Source: Streptomyces sp. TLI_235
Lineage (GTDB): Bacteria; Actinomycetota; Actinomycetes; Streptomycetales; Streptomycetaceae
Length of the DNA stretch: 64,000 nt
NCBI GenBank assembly: GCA_002300355.1
Contig: NSGV01000007.1
Span: forward strand, 1-64,000
Reading direction: 5' to 3'
Part shown: one piece after another, positions 9,404 to 18,184 of the stretch
How the letters are laid out: each line of letters opens with the position of its first letter
Position numbering within the stretch: position 1 is the stretch's first letter
The notes under the pieces: generated by a model
Databases searched by the model: none
What the model was told of the DNA's origin: nothing
The model's input: the letters and a program-made list of their open reading frames with translations, nothing else
Position numbers and translations under genes: made by a program

Positions 9404-10232
9404 TAGCGCGACGAGGGGGCGGTCTGGGCCCACACAGGCTGCTCCCTCCCGCCCTCGGTCCCGCACGTGGTGGGCATACCGACCGCGAGGTCCTGCCGTC
9501 CGATCGGTGTGCCCGAGCGGACCTGGCGCCGCCACCAGGCGCGCGCGCCCGCCAGCGCGTCCGCGACCCAGGACTGCCGTGTGGTACCCAGACGTTCCGC
9601 ACGCACGAGCAGCGCCGCGGCGACGTGCACCCGCAGATCGCGAAGATGCTCCGCAAGGAGTACGACTTCTCCGATTCTCCGAGGCGCAATCGCGGTGCTC
9701 GCCTGCTCCAGGCACGTGATCGAGGGGCCGGCCTCGGAGGCGGGCGGCGACGCGAGGAAGGGTTTGGCCGCGCTGGACCTCGCTGACGCCGACGCCCGGG
9801 ACGTCGCCGCGGGCCATGGGAGCGCTGCCGGTTGTGCTGCTTCTGCGAGTTGAGCCGGAGGAACTGACGATGTTTGACACGAGCGAACCCGAAGACCTCG
9901 AGGACCTGGCCGTGTGGGTTCACAAGCTGCAGGCCGATGCATCCCGCACCAGGCGCAACCTGCGCGCCGCCGCCGCATGGCTGGACCTGCAGCACGTCCG
10001 AGGGCGCCTGGTCCTGCCCGACGACCGGGCGGCCGCCCCCGGCGAGCTCGTGCTGTCGGCCGCCTCGTGTTCGGCTACGTCAGGCGGTTCGACTCCGGCG
10101 GCTGACCCGTTCTCCGAACGTGCCAGGCGGCTGACCCGGCGTCGGCTGCCGTGGCCTCGTCCTGCACCCGAGCTGTGCGCGCGGCCCCGCTCCGCTCGCT
10201 GCGTACGGGGCCGCGCACGGCTCGGTTGCGGG
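9404..10232. other. Long gap with two degenerate coding scraps
   Basis: At 9470-9560 the plus strand reads IGVPERTWRRHQARA, resembling helix-turn-helix starts of IS3/IS481-type transposases, and then decays. At 9870 an ATG behind GGAGG opens MFDTSEPEDLEDLAVWVHKL and continues as AAAAWLDLQHVRGRLVLPDD. It then loses coding character and runs antisense through the DinB gene, so it looks like a truncated small gene of unknown family. Neither scrap is complete. Confidence 0.35.
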
Positions 10233-10778
10233 TCAGCCCATGCTCTTCGCGCCGTCCAGGGACTCGCGGATGATGTCGGCGTGGCCGGCGTGCTGGGCGG
10301 TCTCCGCGACGACGTGCAGCAGGACGCGGCGCGCCGACCAACTCTCGTCCTCGAACCACGGAGCCTTCGGCAGCGGCTGGGTGGCGTCCAGGTCGGGCAG
10401 CGCGGCGACCAGGTCGTCGGTGCGGCGGGCGACCTCCTCGTAGTCGGCCAGCACACCGGCGAGCGTCTCGCCGGGCAGCATCCGGAACTCGTCGGCCCGG
10501 CGGGCGAAGTCGGCCTCCGTCATGGCCGTGAAGTCGGGCATCGCCGACGGTCCCTCCTGGATGAAGGCAGCCCAGGTCCGCTCGACCGAGGCGACGTGCT
10601 TGATCAGGCCGCCCAGGCACAGCTCGCTGCCGGTGGTCCGCAGCCCGGCCTGCTCGTCGGTCAGGTCACGGGTGGTGAAGCGCAGGAAGTGGCGCTGCTT
10701 GGCCAGCGCCACCAGCAGGTCGGCCCGCTCGCCGGTGGGCGCGGTGGTGGGCCTGTCGGTGGTTCGGGTCTCGCTCAA
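10233..10778 (-). CDS. DinB family (DUF664-type) protein
   Basis: Four-helix-bundle DinB/YfiT-like protein of 181 aa. It has LIKHVASVERTWAAFIQEG with the first metal-binding histidine and, near the C-terminus, VLLHVVAETAQHAGHADIIR with the paired histidines of the usual His3 site. Members include mycothiol- or bacillithiol-dependent transferases and isomerases; no substrate can be assigned here. The start appears to be TTG at 10778, with AAGGCGG upstream; no other suitable start lies before the first conserved segment. It stands alone on the minus strand. Confidence 0.85.
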   Translation of the reverse strand: MSETRTTDRPTTAPTGERADLLVALAKQRHFLRFTTRDLTDEQAGLRTTGSELCLGGLIKHVASVERTWAAFIQEGPSAMPDFTAMTEADFARRADEFRMLPGETLAGVLADYEEVARRTDDLVAALPDLDATQPLPKAPWFEDESWSARRVLLHVVAETAQHAGHADIIRESLDGAKSMG

Positions 10779-11393
10779 GGTGTCCGCCTTCTGTCGGTTC
10801 TGCTCGGTCGATCAGGCACCACGCTAGAGACCATTCAGGTCAGTTCCCGACCTAAATCGCGAGAGAGTCGGCCCGGAACTGGGACGGCGATGTCGGCGAA
10901 GTTCCTCCTGGGGGTGCGAGCACTTCGCCGAGTCCACCGTCTCCGGCCCGGGCCCGGACACCCGAGCCCGGCCCCACGCCGCGGGTTCACGACGCCGCCG
11001 GACGCATCCACGACCGCATATCGCCGGCCATCGACCCGCCTCACGTGGACGCCCGGCCCCCGACCCCGGCCCCACCGACCCCGACGAGCTCCGAGCAATG
11101 CTCCACGCCCCCGTCGGCGGCGATGTCGCCACCCCCCGTGAGCGTCGCCGTGAACAACGTCTGCAACAACGGGCCCCATTCCCCGGAACCTGTCCCGGAC
11201 CCCGCCTGACACGTCGGCGCCGTGGCGGCTGCGACCGGACCCGCCGCCCGCCTTGCAGCCGGGGCTGGGCGCCGCGGCCCCGGGCAGTGCCCCGGCGCAC
11301 ACGACCACCAGTGGGTCGACGTCGGGTTCGGCCCACGTCCGCAGTGCCCGCCGCGGGCGGGGCCACGGTCGCGACCGGGCCAGCGGCGAGTGG
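10779..11393. other. Gap, nothing recognisable
   Basis: Region of 615 bp of very GC-rich sequence between DinB and the ArsR-like gene. Open frames exist on both strands, but none has a ribosome site plus recognisable protein; I see nothing here. Confidence 0.3.
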
Positions 11394-11918
11394 TCAGGGC
11401 CGGGGCCGTGACGTGGCGTCCGCCTGCTGGTAGACCGCCACCAGCAGGCCGTGTACCGGCTCGTCCTCCGCGTCCTCCTCCGTCTCGGCGATCAGTTGGG
11501 CCAGCGCCTCGGCCAGTCGCGCCGCCTTGGCCGGGCCAAGCCGGATGTGGCGGAGTGTCAGTGAGTGGTCGACGGGCGAGCGGTCCAGCTCCTGGGCGAC
11601 GGCGCCGAACAGCGCGGCCGTGCCGTCGGCCTGCGGTTCGGCGACCAGGAGGCCCTTCGCGGCCCGCCGGTAGTACTGCTCGGTGCCGCCGCGGACCTGC
11701 CGCGTCCCGGCGTCCAGGACCAGGCCCGCCTCGCGCAGCACCCTGAGGTGGTGGGAGATGCTGCCCTTGTTCGCTCCCAGCTGTGCGGCCAGCCTGCTGA
11801 TCGTCGACGGCCGACGGCTCAGGGCGAACAGCAGGCGCTGGCGCATCGGGTGGGCGAGCGCGGCGTGCTGCACAGGGGTGTCGATCTGCTGGAGGTCTTC
11901 GTCTCGTCGAGGGCTCAC
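11394..11918 (-). CDS. ArsR-type winged-helix transcription regulator
   Basis: Winged-helix regulator of about 174 aa. The DNA-binding part (residues 18-85) reads LAHPMRQRLLFALSRRPSTI, then a recognition helix LGANKGSISHHLRVLREAGL and a wing with GGTEQYYRRAA. The C-terminal 80 residues are an Ala/Glu-rich helical extension without visible metal-binding cysteines, so metal sensing is unlikely. I prefer the GTG at 11918 because an ATG at 11954 would place the first codons inside the promoter region shared with the divergent S41 peptidase; the choice is not certain. The tandem AAGTGTTAAGTGTGG sequence around 11925-11940 is a plausible operator. Confidence 0.85.
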   Translation of the reverse strand: MSPRRDEDLQQIDTPVQHAALAHPMRQRLLFALSRRPSTISRLAAQLGANKGSISHHLRVLREAGLVLDAGTRQVRGGTEQYYRRAAKGLLVAEPQADGTAALFGAVAQELDRSPVDHSLTLRHIRLGPAKAARLAEALAQLIAETEEDAEDEPVHGLLVAVYQQADATSRPRP

Positions 11919-11975
11919 CCCATCAAGTGTTAAGTGTGGTTGACGCTTTGGCAAGCCGTTGGTCTACTCCCTCCC

Positions 11976-12899
11976 ATGACCGCTCTCACCGCGCCGCTCG
12001 TGCCGGACACCGCCACCGTCGTCGAATCGATCGCCGCCCTTATCGCCGAGCACTACGTCTTTCCCGACGTCGCCGAGCAGTTGGCGACCCTGCTGCGTCG
12101 CCGGAGCGCCGACGGCTCCTACCGTGCCGAAACCGCACAGGAGTTGGCCGCATCCGTCACGGCCGACCTGCGCTCGGTCAACGGCGACCTGCATCTCGGC
12201 CTCAAGTACCACGCCGAGCCGGTGCCGGCGGAGCAGGGCGCGGCGACACTGGCGGCCATGCGGCGGGCGTTCGACGACTCCCTGGGCGGCGTCCCGCGCG
12301 TGGAACTGCTCGACGGAGGGGTCGCGGTCCTGGAGATCGCACCCGCGGTGTTCCCGCTGGACTGGGCGGCGCGGCCGCTGGCCGCGGCGCTCACCCTGGT
12401 GGCTCCCGCAAGCGCCCTCGTCCTGGACCTGCGCCGCAACGCCGGCGGCGACCCCGACACGGTCGCCTTCATCTGCGGCTACCTGATCGACGGCCGCACG
12501 CACCTCAACACCATGCTCTCCCGCCAGGGCGAGGTGGCCGAGCAGTACTGGACGCCCCCGTTCGTCCCGGGCGCCCGCTACGGCGGCAGCAAGCCGCTCT
12601 ACGTGCTCACGAGCGAGGGCACCTTCTCCGGGGGCGAAGAGCTCGCCTACGACCTGCAGCAGCTCGGACGCGCCCAGGTCGTCGGGGAAGGCACGCGCGG
12701 TGGCGCGCACCCGCGCGAGGGCTGGACGGTGCACCCGCACCTGGAGCTCTCCGTGCCGGTCGCCCGCGGCGTCAACCCCGTCTCGGGCACCAACTGGGAG
12801 GGCACCGGCGTCCGGCCCGATGTGCCGTGCGACGCCGAGGAAGCACTCGACCGCGCGGTGGCCCTCGCGCTGGCCCGCCTGGCGGAGGTCCGGGGCTGA
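11976..12899 (+). CDS. S41 family peptidase
   Basis: Tail-specific-protease/IRBP-like S41 peptidase of 307 aa. An N-terminal helical region (VVESIAALIAEHYVFPDVAE) is followed by the catalytic core: LVLDLRRNAGGDPDTVAFIC, then the nucleophile serine in TSEGTFSGGEELAYDLQQLG, and a conserved C-terminal GTNWEGTGVRPDV. No PDZ domain or signal peptide is seen, so the enzyme is probably cytoplasmic or acts on small peptides, as in many Streptomyces paralogues. The ATG at 11976 lies downstream of TTGACG at 11940, a possible -35 element. It is divergent from, and probably controlled by, the ArsR-type gene. Confidence 0.88.
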   Translation: MTALTAPLVPDTATVVESIAALIAEHYVFPDVAEQLATLLRRRSADGSYRAETAQELAASVTADLRSVNGDLHLGLKYHAEPVPAEQGAATLAAMRRAFDDSLGGVPRVELLDGGVAVLEIAPAVFPLDWAARPLAAALTLVAPASALVLDLRRNAGGDPDTVAFICGYLIDGRTHLNTMLSRQGEVAEQYWTPPFVPGARYGGSKPLYVLTSEGTFSGGEELAYDLQQLGRAQVVGEGTRGGAHPREGWTVHPHLELSVPVARGVNPVSGTNWEGTGVRPDVPCDAEEALDRAVALALARLAEVRG

Positions 12900-13132
12900 C
12901 CACGAACTGCAGGTTGATGCCGGGCACGGCTGCCTCGATGACCAGCGGGGTGCCGTCGCTCAGGCACGCGAGGGTGCGGCGGCCGGTCAGCAGGTAGGAC
13001 CCGAGGTTGTGCGGTCTGAGCGTGCCGCCGGCCAGCCCGTGTGAGGCGGGGACAGAACCGCGGTGATCTCATAGACGAGCTGCGCACGGCGGGGGCGGCC
13101 TGCCCTGACGGCGAACTGAGGGAGCACTGGCT

Positions 13133-13408
13133 GTGCGCGTTGTCCTCCACCGACCACCGGTGGTCGAGCGGGAAGATCTGGCCGGTTCACTCTGGGCCAT
13201 CGAGAACCAGCTCCACCACGTGCGCGACACCGCCTGGACCGAGGACGCCTCCCGCGTACGCACCGGCACCGCGCCTCGGGCCATGGCCAGCCTGCGCAAC
13301 CTCGCCATCGGAGCCCTCCGCCTCACCGGACACACCGCCATCGCGTATGCCCTCCGCCACCACTCGCGCAACGCCACCCGCCCCCTGGCCACCTTCGGCA
13401 TCACGTGA
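13133..13408 (+). pseudogene. ISAs1-type transposase, C-terminal fragment
   Basis: The fragment carries the conserved tail of ISAs1-family transposases: LWAIENQLHHVRDTAWTEDA, SRVRTGTAPRAMASLRNLAI and GHTAIAYALRHHSRNATRPL. About three quarters of a normal 380-residue transposase, including the first catalytic residues, is missing. The sequence before it (12900-13130) has no recognisable part of the same gene. It marks the left border of the biosynthetic cluster. Confidence 0.7.
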
Positions 13409-13826
13409 TCAAACCGGACAGACACGCTGAACGACGCTGCCCTGGGGCAGGAAGGTCTGCACCCTGGCATTCTGCCGGGCCCCGGCCCGCCGCTCCGCGT
13501 CACCGCACGAATTCGACCGAGGCTGGGCGTAGCCGCAGCTCCGCGTGTATTCTGGGAAATTTTCCGGACTTTCGCGGGCGGGCTCGAGGCGTGACGTCCG
13601 AGAAATGGCGAGGATGTGGCTGAAATGTTTGCCGGCGGCCGTCGTCATGTCTCGCCGGCGGGACGGGAAGCATGCGATTCAGGGCCATTATGTCCGTTTT
13701 TAGATATCTCTGACCGGCGCTTTTCCGGAGATCCGCCGAACGGCCTTGAAGCGCCCGGGCATCGCCTCCATATTGATCGTCAAGTGCTCCCAAAACGCGG
13801 GAGCGACGCGTCGGAACGGAGCTCCC
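13409..13826. other. Upstream region of precursor 1, relatively AT-rich
   Basis: Region of 418 bp leading to the precursor peptide. It is noticeably richer in A/T than its surroundings, as expected of a control region. It contains the palindrome at 13649-13664, the repeated element TTTTCCGGA (about 13557 and 13719) that recurs at about 37836, and a short hairpin CTCCC-N7-GGGAG around 13787-13803. No gene is seen. Confidence 0.5.
13649..13664. promoter_or_regulatory. Palindromic operator candidate (site A)
   Basis: GTCTCGCCGGCGGGAC, a near-perfect inverted repeat around CGCCGGCG. The identical 16-mer recurs at 37915-37930. Both lie about 165 bp before a first gene: here precursor 1, there the long minus operon. 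The cluster encodes an LmbU-type regulator, and from memory LmbU was reported to bind a CGCCGGCG-centred palindrome. Confidence 0.6.
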
Positions 13827-13922
13827 GTGGAGAACCGGGTGGACATCGCCGCCCTGTCCGGCGAGGAGCTGGGCGACATCGTCGGCGGCACCCTCCCGGT
13901 GAACGCCCACTGCGTTTCCTGA
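13827..13922 (+). CDS. Double-glycine leader precursor peptide 1
   Basis: Tiny gene encoding 31 residues. The leader part reads DIAALSGEELGDIVGG, matching the LSxxELxxIxGG consensus recognised by C39-peptidase exporters, with cleavage expected after GG at residues 20-21. The predicted core is TLPVNAHCVS. A second, diverged gene at 41710-41811 has leader DITELSDEELDDIVGG and core QFAIAAHCVI, so the leader pattern and AHCV at core positions 6-9 are conserved. The GTG start at 13827 follows GGAACGGAG. The C39 exporter begins 87 bp downstream on the same strand. The core contains one Cys and one His. Whether the core is modified, and how, is unknown. Confidence 0.8.
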   Translation: MENRVDIAALSGEELGDIVGGTLPVNAHCVS

Positions 13923-14008
13923 GCAGTAACTTCGCGCGGCGGCGTGGTTCCCCACGTCGCCGCCGTCGTCGTTCCGGACCAGGGCCGGGGAGAATGGAGA
14001 CAGGAGCA

Positions 14009-16300
14009 ATGACCGAGCGATCACGGTTCCGCGCCGAGGCGCTCAACCACCACGCCGGACACGACACCCACGGGCCGGTCCTCGGCGCCGACGCCTCGGC
14101 GCACCGGCCGGGCTCGTGGACCCAGCGCGTCCGCCTCCTGCGCGAGCGGCTGCGCGACGCCCGTCGGGGCGGCCGGGTACCGGTCTGCTTCCAGACCCAG
14201 GTCAGCGACTGCGGCCCCGCCTGTCTGGTGATGACCCTGCGTCACCACGGCATCGACGCCGACCTCGACACCGTCCGCGCCCGCGCCGACTCCGGGCGCA
14301 ACGGCGCCTCGGCCCGCACCCTGCTCGAACTCGCCCGGGGCTTCGGCCTGCGCGGGCGCGGCGTACGGGCCGAGCTGGACAGCCTGCCGCAGCTCGCGCC
14401 CGGCACCATCCTGTTCTGGAACTTCGACCACTTCGTAGTGCTGGAGTCGGCGACCAAGGACTACGTCGACGTCGTCGACCCCGCATTCGGCCGCCGCCGG
14501 CTCAGCCGGGCGAGCGTGACGGAGTCCTTCACCGGCGTCGCGCTCGAGTTCGAGGCGCCGCTCGCCGGGACCCGGGCCGCCCCGTCCGCCCGGAGCATCG
14601 CGGACCGGCTCGGCCCGTGGGAGCGGCTGCGCCCCTTCCTGCCGCGCGGGCGGGAGCTGCGCGACCTCGCCGCCGTCTCCACCGCGTTGATGGCCCTCGA
14701 ACTCGTGCTCCCCCTGACCACCGGCTACCTCGTCGGACACGTCCTGCCCGGCGGCCCGCTGGACGCGTTCTGGCTGGCCGCCTGCGGACTCGGGCTGATC
14801 ACCGTGCTCTTCCTCACCCTGCAACTGGCCCGCTCGCTGCTGGTCGCCAAACGCCAGGCCCTCATCGAGAAACGGCTCACCTGGGGAATCGTCGAACACC
14901 TGGTATCGCTCCCGTACGACTGGTTCACCGTCCGCAGCCCGGGGGACCTGGCGATGCGGGTCCGCACCAGCAACGCCCTCAACCAGGTGCTCGGGATCAC
15001 CGCCGTCTCCGCGACCGTCGACAGCCTGCTGATCGTCGTCTACCTGATCGCGATCGTCTTCGCCAACGCCGTCCTCGCCTGCCTGGTGATCCTCCTCATC
15101 GCCCTCCAGGTCGTGATCACGGCGGTCAGCTGGCGCCGGCAGGTGAACATCGGTCAGGAGGTCCTGGAGCGTCAGACCAAGGCGCAGACCGAGCTGGTCG
15201 AACTCCTGGAGAGCATCACCACCCTCAAGGCCACCGGGCTGGAGGGCCGCGCCGCCGAGCGCTGGTCGCACGCCCTGGTGCGCGAGGTCGACCGCCGGCT
15301 GACCTCCCGGCGCAGCATGGCCGTCGCCACCGCGCTCAGCCAGACCGTACGGTTCGGCGCCCCCCTGCTGGTCGTGCTGGCCGGGATCTGGCGGGTGCTG
15401 CACGGGCAGGACTCGCTCGGCGCCGCGCTCGGCTTCATGACGCTGACGATCGCCCTCTTCGCCCCGCTGGAGGGGATGTTCGGGGCCGCCTCCCAGCTCG
15501 CGATGGTCAGGCCCACGGTGGCACGGCTCGACGACGTCCTGCGGTCCGTCCCGGAGCCCCGGGGCGAGCTGGCCGGTACGGGTGTGCCCGAGCCGGGCCG
15601 GATCACCGCCGAGGACGTCTCCTTCCGCTACCCGGGCGCACCCCGCCCGACCCTCACCGGCATCTCCCTGGACATCGCCCCGGGCGAGTTCGTCGCCGTG
15701 ATCGGCCGCTCCGGCTCCGGCAAGTCGACCCTCGGGACCCTGCTCGCCGGACTCCAGCTGCCCACCTCCGGGACCGTCACCGTCGACGGCGCCGACCTCG
15801 CCCGGCTGGACCGGCCGACCTACCGGGCCCAGATCGGCTACATCAACCAGAACGCCCACCTGTTCGGCGGCACGATCCGCGACAACATCACCTTCGGCAC
15901 CGACGGCATCGACCAGGCCGATCTGGTCGAGGCCGTCCGCCTGGCCCGCATCCACGAGGAGATCGAGGCCTTCCCGATGGGGTACAACACCCTGGTCGGC
16001 CCCGGCGGCCACGGCCTCTCCGGCGGCCAGCGCCAGCGGATCGTGCTGGCCCGGGCGCTGGCCCGCAAACCCCGGCTGCTGGTCCTCGACGAGGCGACCA
16101 GCGCCCTGGATCCCGGCCTGGAACAGGAGATCCTCACCGGGCTGCTCGCCGCCGACGTCACCGTCGTCGCGATCGCCCACCGGCTCACCGTGCTGGACCG
16201 CGCCGACCAGGTGCTCGTGCTGCGCGACGGCCGGATCGTCGAGACCGGCACCCCCGCCGACCTGGTGGCGCACGGACGGGAGTACCAGTGGCTGTCCTGA
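14009..16300 (+). CDS. C39 peptidase-containing ABC transporter (PCAT), leader cleavage and export
   Basis: Bifunctional membrane exporter of 763 aa that should remove GG leaders and export the cores. Residues 1-57 form an N-terminal extension. The C39 peptidase follows, with catalytic Cys68 in FQTQVSDCGPACLVM, His141 in NFDHFVVLE and Asp157 in VVDPAFG. Residues about 225-480 hold the six-helix ABC membrane domain. The C-terminal ATPase has Walker A GRSGSGKST, signature LSGGQRQR, Walker B LLVLDEATSALD and the H-loop IAHRLT. The ATG at 14009 has CAGGAG before it. It directly follows precursor 1, whose leader fits the specificity of this family; precursor 2 is its second probable substrate. Confidence 0.93.
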   Translation: MTERSRFRAEALNHHAGHDTHGPVLGADASAHRPGSWTQRVRLLRERLRDARRGGRVPVCFQTQVSDCGPACLVMTLRHHGIDADLDTVRARADSGRNGASARTLLELARGFGLRGRGVRAELDSLPQLAPGTILFWNFDHFVVLESATKDYVDVVDPAFGRRRLSRASVTESFTGVALEFEAPLAGTRAAPSARSIADRLGPWERLRPFLPRGRELRDLAAVSTALMALELVLPLTTGYLVGHVLPGGPLDAFWLAACGLGLITVLFLTLQLARSLLVAKRQALIEKRLTWGIVEHLVSLPYDWFTVRSPGDLAMRVRTSNALNQVLGITAVSATVDSLLIVVYLIAIVFANAVLACLVILLIALQVVITAVSWRRQVNIGQEVLERQTKAQTELVELLESITTLKATGLEGRAAERWSHALVREVDRRLTSRRSMAVATALSQTVRFGAPLLVVLAGIWRVLHGQDSLGAALGFMTLTIALFAPLEGMFGAASQLAMVRPTVARLDDVLRSVPEPRGELAGTGVPEPGRITAEDVSFRYPGAPRPTLTGISLDIAPGEFVAVIGRSGSGKSTLGTLLAGLQLPTSGTVTVDGADLARLDRPTYRAQIGYINQNAHLFGGTIRDNITFGTDGIDQADLVEAVRLARIHEEIEAFPMGYNTLVGPGGHGLSGGQRQRIVLARALARKPRLLVLDEATSALDPGLEQEILTGLLAADVTVVAIAHRLTVLDRADQVLVLRDGRIVETGTPADLVAHGREYQWLS

Positions 16301-16572
16301 CCGCCGAGCCCGTCCCGCCCACCTTCGAGCAGGAGCGCCGCCGGACCGACGGCCTCGCCCCCGACCGACGGCCTCGCCCCCGACCGACGGCCTCGCCCCC
16401 GACCGACGGCCTCGCCCCCGACCGACGGCCTCGCCCCCGACCGGACGGCGCAGAACGTCCGGCTCCCGTTCGAGATCCCCGGCCGGCTCGACGCCCACCC
16501 CACCCCGCTGCTGCGCGGCCACACCGGCCGCCCGGCCGTGACCGCCGCCGTGCGGTGACCGCGACCCCCTGA
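16288..16572 (+). pseudogene. Condensation-domain N-terminal stub, frame disrupted by a repeat
   Basis: GTG at 16288 overlaps the end of the exporter and opens AVLTAEPVPPTFEQERRRTDG. After a 19-bp tandem repeat, the sequence continues in another frame as TAQNVRLPFEIPGRLDAHPT. Joined together these match the start of NRPS condensation domains and align with the free-standing C domain at 39718-41058 (VPFTYEQ, NVQHGFEILGDLD). With a single repeat copy the two parts are in frame; five copies shift it. Even then the product would stop about 20 residues later, so roughly 400 residues of a C domain are missing. It appears to be a remnant of the upstream partner of the carrier protein. Confidence 0.5.
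16344..16438 (+). repeat. Five tandem copies of a 19-bp unit
   Basis: Unit GACCGACGGCCTCGCCCCC repeated at 16344, 16363, 16382, 16401 and 16420 without a mismatch, followed by a partial copy. As 19 is not divisible by three, each copy changes the reading frame of the surrounding stub; copy numbers 1, 4 or 7 would keep it open. Confidence 0.95.
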
Positions 16573-16599
16573 CCCCCCTTCCGAGACCTGGAGATCAGC

Positions 16600-16827
16600 G
16601 TGCCCGAGACCGTGCTCGACCGCGTACTGGCCGCCGCGGCAGAGGTGTTCGGCCGCCCGACCGCGCCCGACGACGACTTCTTCGCACTCGGCGGCGACTC
16701 CATCGCGGCCGTCGAACTCGCCGTACTGCTGGAGGAACGGCTGGGCCTGGAGGTGGACACCACGACCATCGTGGACGCCCCCGACCTCGCTGCGCTCGCC
16801 GCCGCACTGACCGCGGGCGCGCGATGA
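16600..16827 (+). CDS. Acyl/peptidyl carrier protein
   Basis: Stand-alone carrier protein of 75 aa. The phosphopantetheine site is Ser34 in FFALGGDSIAAVELAVLLEE, close to the LGGDSI core of PCPs. It would carry an acyl or aminoacyl thioester loaded by one of the two adenylate-forming enzymes encoded immediately downstream. The GTG start at 16600 is preceded by TGGAGATCA. Its stop overlaps the next start (ATGA at 16824), which argues for translational coupling with the adenylating enzyme. Confidence 0.92.
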   Translation: MPETVLDRVLAAAAEVFGRPTAPDDDFFALGGDSIAAVELAVLLEERLGLEVDTTTIVDAPDLAALAAALTAGAR

Positions 16828-18184
16828 AGCCCTACCTGTGGAGCCCCTGGGCGAGTGCCGAGGCCCACCCCGACCGGCCCGCCGTCCTGGTGGACGACGA
16901 GGTCTGCGGCTTCGCCGAACTCGTCGCCAGGGCCGACGCGCTCGCGACCGGACTGCGCGCCCGGCTGCCGGACGGCGCGACGGTCTCGACCGACCTGCCC
17001 GCGGGGCCCGACCTCTTCGCGCTCGCCCTGGCGGCGCTGCGCCACGGGTACGGGCTGTTCCCGGTCCACCCCTGGCTCTTCGACTCGCCGCTCGCTGCCG
17101 GACTGCTCGGCGACCTCGCCGTGGAGCTGCACGTCTCGGACCGCCCCTCGACCGGCCTGCCCTGCCCGGTGGCGCCTCCCGGCCTCCTGGCGGCGGCCGG
17201 CCCCGGGCCGGCACCGGAGGGGCCGGCGCCGCGCGCCGGACACCTGGCGTTCACCACCTCCGGGACGACGGGCGAACCGCAGGCGGTGCGCCGGGCCCGT
17301 CCGCCCCGCCCGTACAAGGGCGTGGCCGTCGACGACCGGTACGCCGCCGGACCGGACCGGGGCCCGCACCTGATGGCCAACCCGACCTACCACCTCGGCA
17401 CCCTCGGGCCGGCGCTGCACGCCCTACAGGCGGGCAGCGCGGTGGTCGTGCAGCGCGACTGGTCGCCCGGGCGCTTCGCGGAACTCGCCGACCGGCACGG
17501 CGCGGACAGCGCCTTCCTCAGCCCCGACCAGCTGCTCGACGTGGTCCAGGCCCGGATCGCCCCCGGCGCCGGCTCGCCGCGGTCTTCCACGGCGGCGACG
17601 CCTGCCCGCCGGCGGTCAAGCGGGAGGCGATCGATCTGCTGGGGCCCGTGCTGCACGAGTACTACGGCACCTCCCAGGGCGTCGTCACGGAGATCACCAC
17701 CGAGGAGTGGCTGCGCCACCCCGGTTCGGTGGGCCGACCCCTGCCCGGCATCCGGCTCGAGATCCGGCGCGAGGGCCGTCCGGTGCCCAGCGGCGAGCTG
17801 GGCGAGATCTGGGTACGGCTGCGCGCGGCGGACGACGGCGCCCTCGTGGGCACCGGTGACGCGGGCTACCTCGACCCGGCCGGCTACCTGTCGGTGATCG
17901 GCCGGGCGGAGCGGCCCGACCTGTTCGACCGTGCCCGGCTGGAGCACGAGATCCGGCTCCTCCCCGGGGTCGCCGACGCGGCCGTCCTGACGGGCCGGCC
18001 GCCGGTGTGCTTCGTCGAGACCCGCCGCGACCACACCACCGACCCGTCGGCGCAGGTCCGGACGGCCGCCGTCCGACTCGGACTGCCCGAACCGACCGTG
18101 CTCGTGCACCCGTCCGGCACCCTGCCCCGGACGCCGAGCGGCAAGATCCGCCGGGCCGCGCTGACCGCCCGCCCGCAGGAGTGA
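16824..18184 (+). CDS. AMP-dependent synthetase/adenylation enzyme, apparent -1 frameshift
   Basis: ANL-superfamily adenylate-forming enzyme likely to activate the acid loaded on the adjacent carrier protein. The first frame (from ATG 16824) has the P-loop-like A3 motif FTTSGTTGEPQAVR near residue 143. From about 17575 the reading continues in another frame with VFHGGDACPPA, LHEYYGTSQG (A5-like), GTGDAGYLDPAGYLSVIGR (A7/A8) and TPSGKIRRAAL with the A10 lysine. One extra base in GGCTCGCCGCGG (17571-17582) restores a single ORF of about 453 aa, the usual size for compact ligases. The substrate cannot be read by eye. It is sandwiched by overlaps between the carrier and the second ligase. Confidence 0.85.

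Noticed and set aside
13827..13922. Precursor peptide considered as a class II lanthipeptide.
   Set aside because: No LanM, LanB/C or other dehydratase/cyclase is encoded in the window, and the cores have only one Cys with few Ser/Thr.
16344..16438. Tandem 19-bp units considered as a CRISPR-like array.
   Set aside because: There are no spacers; the units are directly adjacent, and no cas genes are nearby.
14021..16522. An 833-codon open frame antisense to the C39 exporter, and similar very long antisense frames at 9816-11141, 17884-20181, 29572-31680 and 33078-35039.
   Set aside because: They lie exactly opposite genes with clear motifs and translate to low-complexity Gly/Arg/Pro/Asp-rich text; such frames are a by-product of high third-position GC.
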